A stretch of 6,302 nt of DNA, from NCBI GenBank assembly GCA_934255105.1, contig CAKQNH010000295.1, forward strand, positions 1 through 6,302, read 5' to 3'. Both the position numbers and the translations under genes were made by a program. Source of the DNA: an uncultured Pirellulaceae bacterium (GTDB taxonomy: Bacteria > Planctomycetota > Planctomycetia > Pirellulales > Pirellulaceae). Shown in pieces: positions 1-5,092 of this stretch. The stretch's first letter is position 1; each line of letters begins with the position of its first letter. A model generated the notes under the pieces. It ran no database searches. It was not told the origin of the DNA and saw nothing but the letters and a program-made list of their open reading frames with translations.

Positions 1-240
1 TCAACCTACGGATTCGTTTTGGCTGCGGTAGCATGCATTAGTGGCGAAGACACGTCAGCATGTAGCCGTGGGTGTCAACCTACGGATTCGTTTTGGCTGC
101 GGTAGCATGCATTAGTGGCGAAGACACGTCAGCATGTAGCCGTGGGTGTCAACCTACGGATTCGTTTTGGCTGCGGTAGCATGCATTAGTGGCGAAGACA
201 CGTCAGCATGTAGCCGTGGGTGTCAGCCCACGGATTCGTT
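1..240. repeat. 74-bp tandem repeat array, 3 perfect copies plus a partial fourth
   Basis: Identical 74-bp units occupy 1-74, 75-148 and 149-222. A fourth copy begins at 223 and runs to about 240 with two changes before similarity ends. The period is not a multiple of three, so the array is non-coding. Each unit boundary can form a stem-loop: CCGTGGG at 66-72, 140-146 and 214-220 faces CCTACGG (one G-T wobble) or, at the last copy, CCCACGG at 227-233 (perfect 7-bp stem, 6-nt loop). Inside the unit, GGCT/AGCC and GCATGC/GCATG can also pair. The array may extend left of the window. Perfect identity suggests recent expansion or homogenisation. From memory, palindromic 'GTAGCCGTGGGTGTCAACCCACGG'-like elements are common between planctomycete genes; this was not checked. 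Confidence 0.95.
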
Positions 241-257
241 GCATCATGGGGCGGTGA

Positions 258-303
258 GCCGCGAAGCGGCGGTAGCAATAGAATGCTGTCACCGCTTCGC
301 GGC
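258..303. repeat. Large inverted-repeat hairpin, with a direct copy of its right arm at 354-372
   Basis: GCCGCGAAGCGG (258-269) is the exact reverse complement of CCGCTTCGCGGC (292-303). An inner AGCA/TGCT pairing (274-277 with 284-287) closes a 6-nt loop, leaving a small internal mismatch. The right arm, TGCTGTCACCGCTTCGCGG at 284-302, recurs identically at 354-372, 70 bp downstream. Each arm is itself a small palindrome (CCGC TTC GCGG). This looks like a REP-type dispersed element. It has no T tract, so it is not a canonical intrinsic terminator. Confidence 0.85.
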
Positions 304-328
304 TAGGGATGCGGTGGGACCACTGAAT

Positions 329-348
329 CTGCGGGCTGACGCCCGCAG
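329..348. repeat. Perfect 8-bp stem, 4-nt loop palindrome
   Basis: CTGCGGGC (329-336), loop TGAC, then GCCCGCAG (341-348). It sits between the two direct copies of TGCTGTCACCGCTTCGCGG and forms part of the same mosaic of palindromic elements. No U-run follows, so a terminator role is not supported. Confidence 0.85.
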
Positions 349-382
349 CTACGTGCTGTCACCGCTTCGCGGTTTAAAACGC

Positions 383-458
383 CCTTCGCGGATGGAAATG
401 CCCTTGGCGGATGGCAGGGTCCTTGGCGGATGGCAGGGTCCTTGGCGGTTGGCAGGAT
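383..458. repeat. Four 19-bp tandem repeats
   Basis: Units start at 383, 402, 421 and 440. The units at 402 and 421 are identical (CCTTGGCGGATGGCAGGGT), the last differs at two positions, and the first is more diverged in its second half. The 19-bp period excludes an in-frame coding repeat. The array abuts the leader region of the gene at 615. Confidence 0.9.
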
Positions 459-519
459 CTTCATATTCACATATGCTTACCTCGCGTAATAAAACTGACC
501 AAAGTGGAGCTCTCTTGTC

Positions 520-547
520 TTGTTTCGAGCTATGGTTTAACTAGAAT
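520..547 (+). promoter_or_regulatory. Possible sigma70-like promoter for the four-gene cluster
   Basis: TAGAAT at 542-547 matches the TATAAT consensus at five of six positions. TTGTTT at 520-525 is a weak -35 (TTG only) with a 16-nt spacer. A small stem, GAAGT (562-566) with ACTTC (572-576), lies in the inferred leader, and GAGGGA at 601-606 is the ribosome binding site for the start at 615. This is the only non-repeat upstream interval (459-614), so a promoter here is expected, but the exact boxes are a guess. Confidence 0.3.
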
Positions 548-614
548 GGGCGCTCCTAGCAGAAGTTGCGGACTTCGGCGCTGGCGAACTTTCTCAACTT
601 GAGGGACTATCACG

Positions 615-1619
615 ATGACAGGAAAACGCGTTTTGTCGGCTCTGATCCTGGCAATGTTGGCAGTCGCGGGAACTTCCCGCGATGCCTCTGCCTGGGGGAG
701 GGCTGGCTGCTTTGGGCGGACTGCGGGTTGCTATGGTGTTTCCGCAGGATGTTACGGAGGAGCCTCTGCTTGCTACGGCGTCTCTTCAAGCTGCTACGGC
801 GTCTCTTCAACCTGCTACGGCGTCTCGTCGGGTTGCTATGGCGTCTCGTCGGGTTGCTATGGCGTTTCTTCGGGCTGCTATGGTGCTACGAGTTGCTACG
901 GAAGCGGCAATGGCGGCCCGTTGCGACGACTGGTCGCAGGCATCAGATCGCGTCATGCGGTTGCTTACGCTTGTACCGGCAGTAGTTGCTATGGCAGCAG
1001 TTGCTACGGCAGCAGTTGTTACGCGAGTGATTGTTACAGCAGTAGTTGCTACGGAAGCAGTTGTTATGGCAGCAGTAGTTGCTACGGCAGTTGCTATTCA
1101 ACCTGCCAAGGTAGCGCGAACTACGGCTGTTACTCAGCGGGTTCCACCTACGCAACGCCCCCAACAGCTCCTGCGATCATCCAGCCGCAGGTTGCTCCGT
1201 CCACGGTTGCTCCATCCATGGCTGAGCCTTCCGCTGCGCCCCCGTCCACGGCGACTCCACCTGCAGTGACTCCACCTGCTGCGACATCAACTGATGCGGG
1301 AGAAACACGCAACGAACCCGGCGACGCATCAGCGCTGGCGTCGTACGGCGTAGCGCCCGACACGTTGCTGATGCTGCGCGTTCCCGCTAACGCAAGAGTG
1401 GTTCTAGAGGATACGGCAACGCGACTTACCGGATCGGAACGAACCTTCCGAACTTCTCAATTGGCGGCGGGAGAGGTATGGAGCAACTACTGCGTGCGAG
1501 TTGTGGTGGAGCGTGAGCAAGGAGCGGCGGTCGTGCAAGAGAAGTATCTTGATTTGCGCGGCGGCGAGTTGCACGAATTGCGATTCGACTTCGACGATTC
1601 CCTGTTGGTTTCCCACTAA
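615..1619 (+). CDS. Secreted Cys-rich CYG-repeat protein with a C-terminal TIGR03000-like domain
   Basis: A 334-residue exported protein of unknown function. ATG at 615 follows GAGGGA (601-606) by 8 nt. Residues 1-26 form a signal peptide (Lys-Arg, hydrophobic core, probable ASA cleavage before Trp27). Residues 32-96 are a CYG array with Cys exactly every 7 residues from C32 to C88, then C94. Residues 97-119 are a basic non-repeat island. A second array has Cys every 5 residues from C120 to C150, then C156, C160, C164 and C172. A Pro/Ala/Thr-rich linker spans about 181-228. Residues about 248-326 (LLMLRVPANARVVLEDTATR..., G-hydrophobic strands) resemble TIGR03000, a planctomycete-specific domain often attached to low-complexity regions. 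There are 22 cysteines in all, and the arrays contain no Glu. It is the first of four overlapping genes; its TAA (1617-1619) overlaps the next ATG. A surface or cell-wall structural role is inferred only. Confidence 0.85.
   Translation: MTGKRVLSALILAMLAVAGTSRDASAWGRAGCFGRTAGCYGVSAGCYGGASACYGVSSSCYGVSSTCYGVSSGCYGVSSGCYGVSSGCYGATSCYGSGNGGPLRRLVAGIRSRHAVAYACTGSSCYGSSCYGSSCYASDCYSSSCYGSSCYGSSSCYGSCYSTCQGSANYGCYSAGSTYATPPTAPAIIQPQVAPSTVAPSMAEPSAAPPSTATPPAVTPPAATSTDAGETRNEPGDASALASYGVAPDTLLMLRVPANARVVLEDTATRLTGSERTFRTSQLAAGEVWSNYCVRVVVEREQGAAVVQEKYLDLRGGELHELRFDFDDSLLVSH
708..902 (+). repeat. 21-bp in-frame minisatellite encoding the CYG heptad array
   Basis: The DNA encoding residues 32-96 repeats with a 21-bp period (for example TCTTCAAGCTGCTACGGCG, TCTTCAACCTGCTACGGCG, then two TCGTCGGGTTGCTATGGCG units). 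Neighbouring units are nearly identical and drift along the array, as expected for slippage or unequal recombination. Because the unit is a multiple of three, copy change alters length without breaking the frame. Confidence 0.85.
972..1130 (+). repeat. 15-bp in-frame repeat encoding the CYG pentad array
   Basis: Residues 120-150 are encoded by 15-bp units of the form GGCAGCAGTTGCTAC, after which spacing becomes irregular (C156, C160, C164, C172). The array is separated from the 21-bp array by a non-repeat stretch of about 70 bp. The change of period from 21 to 15 bp, with the same CYG core, suggests two independent expansions. Confidence 0.85.
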
Positions 1620-2356
1620 TGAGTGAACTCAACGCAGGCTCGCGCGTGCTACCGACCTGGCAGCTCGCCGTCGGCAGTGTGGCGATCGGCGGTCACTTGT
1701 TGGCCGTATTGGCGATGATCTTGGCTGTTCCCAGCGGTCCCTGGCCTGCGAGCGACGGAGACAGCTTGGCGACGCCGCCACAGTTTGCCTACTCGCTGAA
1801 CAATCTCTTCCCCATTTCGTATCTGCGCGGCCTCGGCATGGCGCATCACTATCACTTCGGCAGCAATAGCCCCGCGTTGGTCGGCGTATCGATCGAGCTG
1901 CGACTCGAAGCGGCGGATGGCAGTCCGCTAGGGACTCTCGCGCTACCAGACCAACGTTGCAATTGGTGGGTAGCGCACCGTCAAGCGTTGTTGGCTCGTG
2001 CATTGGCCGACGACCTGCGAGTCTTTCCGCCTGACGGAGAAATGGTCGCGGCACCTGGCCACGCTCTCCCCAGTTCACCGATTTGGGAGTTGTCTCCCAG
2101 CGGCGGTCTTGAGCTTCGCAACCTCCCCGAACATTTGATTCCGCGCGAACGCCCCGTGTTTCGCCCGTCCGACAAATCACTATTGCTGGCCCGGTCGGTG
2201 GCGCGATACGTGTGTCGCCATTACGGGGCCGCCAGAGTTGAAGTGATTCGTCGCACACAGCAGCCGATCCCACCGGCTGTCATGTTCCTACCAAGTTCGC
2301 CGGTCGGCGAGGCGGTCGGTGAGCTGGTTTCCAATTTCGGGAAGTTCGCCGAGTGA
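1619..2356 (+). CDS. Single-pass membrane-anchored protein, probable partner of the HTTM protein
   Basis: A 245-residue protein with no named function. ATG at 1619 sits in a TAATG junction with the preceding stop and no convincing Shine-Dalgarno sequence is visible, so translation is probably coupled. Residues about 15-38 form one transmembrane helix or uncleaved signal anchor; the rest should be outside the cytoplasm. The body has a YLRGLGMAHHYHFGSNSP segment (68-85), a beta-rich IELRLEAADGSPLGTLALPD stretch (92-111) with NWW, and a late helix LARSVARYVCRHYGAARVEVI (190-210). From memory, proteins encoded next to planctomycete HTTM genes share this plan: an N-terminal anchor, a motif like 'YLNHGYRFFAPDPGPSHL', a DG-containing strand pair, and a C-terminal helix ending in '..HGA.RV'. 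The assignment is family resemblance only. Its TGA overlaps the next GTG by 4 nt. Confidence 0.75.
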   Translation: MSELNAGSRVLPTWQLAVGSVAIGGHLLAVLAMILAVPSGPWPASDGDSLATPPQFAYSLNNLFPISYLRGLGMAHHYHFGSNSPALVGVSIELRLEAADGSPLGTLALPDQRCNWWVAHRQALLARALADDLRVFPPDGEMVAAPGHALPSSPIWELSPSGGLELRNLPEHLIPRERPVFRPSDKSLLLARSVARYVCRHYGAARVEVIRRTQQPIPPAVMFLPSSPVGEAVGELVSNFGKFAE

Positions 2357-3441
2357 ACAGTGCACCTCGCAGACACGATCGCAGACAGACTCTGGCCGTT
2401 CCTGCACAAGAGGGCAAGTGGCCGCAGAACGTTGCTGATGCGTGGGCTGTTAGGGCTTGGCTTGAGTTCTGGTTTCGCCCGATCGAACCGCTGGGGCTAC
2501 ATGCGCTCCGCTTCCTTGTCGGCGTGCTGTTGATCGTTTGGCTGTTGCCATTCCTCGGCAACACGCAAGCGTTGTTTGGTTTGGAAGGTTGGTTCGATCA
2601 ACAAGCCTATCGTGAGACAGCGCGCCTACCAGTTGAGGATCGGCCTCAGTTTGGCTGGTCGATCCTGTACCTGTGCGGATCGAATCCACTGCTGTTAAAA
2701 GGGGCGTGCGCTGGTGCCATCGTGGTGTTCAGCCTGTTCACCCTGGGGATTGCCACGCGCGTGACAGCCATCGCCAGTTGGGTCATGGTCGTTTCGTTTT
2801 CCGCCAATCCAGCCTTTGGTTACGATGCCGATGGGTTGTTAGTACTGCTGGTTTTTTACTTGATGGTGGGCTATGTCTTATTGAACCAATCGCAAGGCGG
2901 CCAGTCGCTTGCCGCGCGCTACTTGGGTAGTCGCCAACAGATCGTACTGTTCAACCGGACGCGCTCGGCTGAAGCAGTCGAGTCGCGCCCAAGCGTTGCG
3001 GCCAATGTAGCTTTGCGGCTGTTGCAAGTTCATTGGGCCATGGTGATGGTAGCCGGTGGCCTGCATAAACTACAATTCGGCGACTGGTGGGCGGGGGTCG
3101 CGCTGTGGTATCCGCTCTACCCTCCGCTATCGGCCACACTGGAAGACGCGCGGGCTCATAGCGCACACGGTGTTGCCTGGTTAACCGTTCTCAGCCTAGC
3201 CGCCTATGCTGTGCTGGCTTGGCAAATCGCCTTTCCCGTTTTTGCCTGGAAGCCCCACGGACGCTGGTTGCTGCTGGGTGGTGCCAGCCTGGGGTGGCTC
3301 GGATGCGCCTGGCTCTACGAACTGCCGCTGTTTGGCGCGGTGCTATTTCTCGGCTGCCTTAGCTACTTGACTGCAGAGGAATGGCGGTGGGGTGCTACCG
3401 GGTTAAAAAAAGCAATGTCCAGGATGGTGAGGCGGCCATGA
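2353..3441 (+). CDS. HTTM domain multi-pass membrane protein (VKGC-like transmembrane region)
   Basis: A 362-residue integral membrane protein. GTG at 2353 lies in a GTGA overlap with the previous stop, 8 nt after GGGAAG (2339-2344). After a polar N-terminus (1-45), hydrophobic segments occur at about 47-69, 112-132, 137-150, 160-178, 218-237, 273-297, 305-321 and 323-340. The diagnostic stretch is residues 221-252 (RLLQVHWAMV...GGLHKLQFGDWWAGVALWY), matching the HTTM pattern of an R-x-x-Q-x-H helix, a 'GL.KL' turn and 'W..G.A'. HTTM is the membrane domain shared with vitamin K-dependent gamma-carboxylases, but many bacterial members are HTTM-only and uncharacterised, and no separate C-terminal carboxylase-associated domain is present here. 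Enzyme activity should not be assumed. Context links it to the anchored protein before it and the lipoprotein after it. Confidence 0.8.
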   Translation: MNSAPRRHDRRQTLAVPAQEGKWPQNVADAWAVRAWLEFWFRPIEPLGLHALRFLVGVLLIVWLLPFLGNTQALFGLEGWFDQQAYRETARLPVEDRPQFGWSILYLCGSNPLLLKGACAGAIVVFSLFTLGIATRVTAIASWVMVVSFSANPAFGYDADGLLVLLVFYLMVGYVLLNQSQGGQSLAARYLGSRQQIVLFNRTRSAEAVESRPSVAANVALRLLQVHWAMVMVAGGLHKLQFGDWWAGVALWYPLYPPLSATLEDARAHSAHGVAWLTVLSLAAYAVLAWQIAFPVFAWKPHGRWLLLGGASLGWLGCAWLYELPLFGAVLFLGCLSYLTAEEWRWGATGLKKAMSRMVRRP

Positions 3442-4682
3442 TGCACGGTGGCTCCATGGGGAAAAAATCAACTTGGTTATTGCGCAGGGACACATTCTGG
3501 GACTCACTCCGAGGCGAATCCTGCTGCTTGCTTTGTGGGTTGCTGCTACTGCTGTCTGCCTGCGCGCCGGTCGATGGGCCGATGGGTGAGTTGCCTGCGA
3601 GCGCACCCGCCAATTCAGCATCAACCGCCGCGCCCAGCGCGACTGTGCTGCCAACGGCGGTAGCGGATTCCAGTGATACCAGGTTGCCAGAGCGGCGGGA
3701 GATGCGCGCAGATAAAGAGCTGCCTCGGCCTACCGCCTCCCTGCCCGATACACTTCAGCAGCGCATCGATGCTGCCATCGATCAAGTCCAGCGGCGCGAG
3801 GTGCAGACGAGCCACGGATTTTGGACCGTCTTTCATGCGCTACTGGGTGTTGGCTCCGATCTCGAGCTGGTGGATCCAGCGACCGGTACAAGAGTCTCTG
3901 CAATCGAGCATATCAGCGGTGGTGGGGAGCTGCGCGGCATGAGGTTCATTCCTACCCCAGGGGGTTTGGAGGTCCAAATCGGGCCGGTGTTCGTAGGGCA
4001 AGGGCACGCGGATCAGTTCGTGGCTGAAATGCTCCAAGTGGGCGTGGCCGTGGATCATCCGTTCCTGGTCGATGGCCGACAGTACTCGCTGATGGACTTT
4101 ATCCGCCACACGCAATCGCGCGTAAGGGTGACCGAGGACCAGGAGCTGAGTTGGGCGATCGTCGCTATCGGCCAAAGTATGGGAACCGATGTGCAGTGGA
4201 CCAATCGCTTCGGCGAATCGCTGAGCTTCGAGGACTTGGTGCGCTATGAGTTGGCGCAAGACGTGGAAGGGGCGGCCTGCGGGGGGACTCATCGTTTGTT
4301 CGGCCTACACTGGGTCTATCACCTGCACCTGGACAGCGGTGGGGCAGCGACAGGTGTGTGGCAGGAAGTTGCGGAAAAAATGCGGCGCTATCAAGCGCGA
4401 GCTCGGGAGCTGCAAAACCCAGATGGTTCATTTTCCACCGATTTCTTCCGTGGGCCTGGGAGCGTCGATGATAAGCAGCAGCGCATCAACAGTACTGGCC
4501 ACATCTTCGAGTGGTTGGCGCTCAGTCTGTCCGATGAGCAATTGCAGGCGGGCTGGGTGCGAGAAGCGGCCAATGCTCTGGCGCAGATGATTCTAGAAAT
4601 CCAGTCCTTGCCCATGGAAGGGGGAACGCTCTACCATGCGGCCCACGGCCTGCGTCTCTACCGCGCGCGCTGTTGGGAATAG
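3438..4682 (+). CDS. Lipoprotein with probable alpha/alpha-toroid (prenyltransferase-like) domain
   Basis: A 414-residue protein from ATG at 3438, chosen because it makes the usual ATGA overlap with the preceding TGA and follows GGTGAGG (3426-3432). The frame is open upstream to 3381, but that would embed it 60 nt into the HTTM gene. ATGs at 3441 and 3456 are also possible. The signal ends in lipobox LSAC with Cys42, predicting lipidation. A disordered Ala/Ser/Pro linker runs to about 100. The folded part carries HGFWTVFHALLGVG (126-138), GQGHADQF, ACGGTHRLFGL (280-290), QNPDGSFSTDFF (326-337), TGHIFEWLALSL (353-364) and GTLYHAAHGLRLY (396-408). The QNPDGSF motif and helical repeats resemble terpene cyclase/prenyltransferase toroids; the recurring Cys/His suggest a site. 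I recall relatives labelled 'ADP-ribosylation factor-directed GTPase activating protein isoform b', an implausible legacy name. Substrate unknown. Confidence 0.8.
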   Translation: MMHGGSMGKKSTWLLRRDTFWDSLRGESCCLLCGLLLLLSACAPVDGPMGELPASAPANSASTAAPSATVLPTAVADSSDTRLPERREMRADKELPRPTASLPDTLQQRIDAAIDQVQRREVQTSHGFWTVFHALLGVGSDLELVDPATGTRVSAIEHISGGGELRGMRFIPTPGGLEVQIGPVFVGQGHADQFVAEMLQVGVAVDHPFLVDGRQYSLMDFIRHTQSRVRVTEDQELSWAIVAIGQSMGTDVQWTNRFGESLSFEDLVRYELAQDVEGAACGGTHRLFGLHWVYHLHLDSGGAATGVWQEVAEKMRRYQARARELQNPDGSFSTDFFRGPGSVDDKQQRINSTGHIFEWLALSLSDEQLQAGWVREAANALAQMILEIQSLPMEGGTLYHAAHGLRLYRARCWE

Positions 4683-4780
4683 TGCGGTGTTGCTTGCATG
4701 TAGGTCGATAAACTAGTAGGCTCGTAGCGAGTACTGCGAGTTACGGCAGACCGAAGCAGTTGATTATTGCGCCGCGTTTC

Positions 4781-4813
4781 CACGTCCCAGTGAGAACGAG
4801 CGTCCCAATGTGG
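4781..4813. repeat. Short dispersed-type repeat with two CGTCCCA(A/G)TG copies
   Basis: CGTCCCAGTG at 4783-4792 and CGTCCCAATG at 4801-4810 are 18 bp apart, separated by AGAACGAG. On the minus strand this reads as TGGGACGCTCGTTCTCACTGGGACGTGG in two overlapping pieces, very like a 'TGGGACGCTCGTTCCCACGCTGGGACG' element I remember from planctomycete intergenic DNA. It follows directly after the relic at 4831-4920. Only the internal direct repeat is seen directly; the dispersed nature is recalled. Confidence 0.55.
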
Positions 4814-4830
4814 CTCGATGCTCCGCGTCG

Positions 4831-4920
4831 TTACGGCCTGCAACAACGCCGATGATGGCACGAGGCGCTCCAGGCACCAATGTTGTAAATCGGCGGTCGG
4901 AAATGATCTAACAGCGGCAT
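4831..4920 (-). pseudogene. 5' relic of an MPLLDHF-PP family gene
   Basis: On the minus strand, ATG at 4920-4918 is preceded by AGGAG (4932-4928) with a 7-nt spacer, the best ribosome binding site in the right half of the window. It opens MPLLDHFRPPIYNIGAWSAS and then runs to a TAA at 4833-4831 after 29 codons. The opening matches my memory of a widespread planctomycete and cyanobacterial hypothetical protein family that starts MPL(L/R)DHF-PP and continues with an aromatic 'W..FH..WA' segment in a protein of a few hundred residues. Only about the first 10 residues look intact; the rest is Cys/His/Arg-rich and unlike that continuation, and no downstream body is visible before the convergent lipoprotein gene. 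I infer a truncated, dead gene. A genuine 29-residue peptide cannot be excluded. Confidence 0.5.
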
Positions 4921-4945
4921 ACAAATTCTCCTAAGCCCAATTGTA
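4921..4945 (-). promoter_or_regulatory. Ribosome binding site and -10-like box of the relic gene
   Basis: AGGAG on the minus strand (4928-4932) lies 7 nt before the ATG at 4920. TACAAT (4940-4945) matches the -10 consensus at five of six positions, but no good -35 is found at normal spacing and it would leave a very short leader. These are probably leftovers of the original gene start. The remaining gene-free DNA, 4946-5092, shows only a weak CCGAC/GTCGG stem at 5014-5027 without a T tract. Confidence 0.35.
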
Positions 4946-5092
4946 TCCGATTCTATTGTTGCCGCGAGAGAACTTAATTCCGGATGCTCTGCCCATTCGC
5001 TCGCACAAACTATCCGACTGGTGTCGGAGCGGCCTGCGCACAGTGAACGCTCTAAAACGAGTTCTACGGGAAAGGAGCTGCCTTCGCTTCAC

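Noticed and set aside
1..240. CRISPR array
   Set aside because: The 74-bp units are identical throughout with no variable spacers, and no cas-like gene is present.
146..544. Open frame of 132 codons across the left repeat block
   Set aside because: It crosses 74-bp and 19-bp repeats whose periods are not multiples of three, has no family resemblance, and its openness follows from repeat composition.
682..1269. 195-codon plus-strand frame inside the Cys-array gene
   Set aside because: It is a shadow of the 21-bp and 15-bp repeats, which are open in several frames. The frame at 615 has the signal peptide, ribosome binding site and a recognisable C-terminal domain.
1629..2273. 214-codon minus-strand frame opposite the second gene
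   Set aside because: It is antisense to a gene with overlapping junctions on both sides, is Arg/Pro-rich with no motif, and is typical of GC-rich antisense shadows.
3381..3437. Upstream start for the lipoprotein gene
   Set aside because: It would overlap the HTTM gene by 61 nt and put 60 residues before the lipobox Cys. ATG at 3438 gives a normal-length signal, a 4-nt overlap and a nearby GGTGAGG.
2353..3441. Calling the HTTM protein a vitamin K-dependent gamma-carboxylase
   Set aside because: Only the membrane domain is recognisable, the length is that of HTTM-only proteins, and the catalytic residues could not be confirmed by eye.
4683..4760. Terminator after the lipoprotein gene
   Set aside because: Only short stems such as CTCG/CGAG (4721-4731) are seen, without a T tract.
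4658..4924. 88-codon minus-strand frame from a TTG at 4924
   Set aside because: The ribosome binding site fits the ATG at 4920 in another frame, which carries the MPLLDHF motif. The 88-codon frame runs through the CGTCCCA repeat and into the 3' end of the lipoprotein gene.
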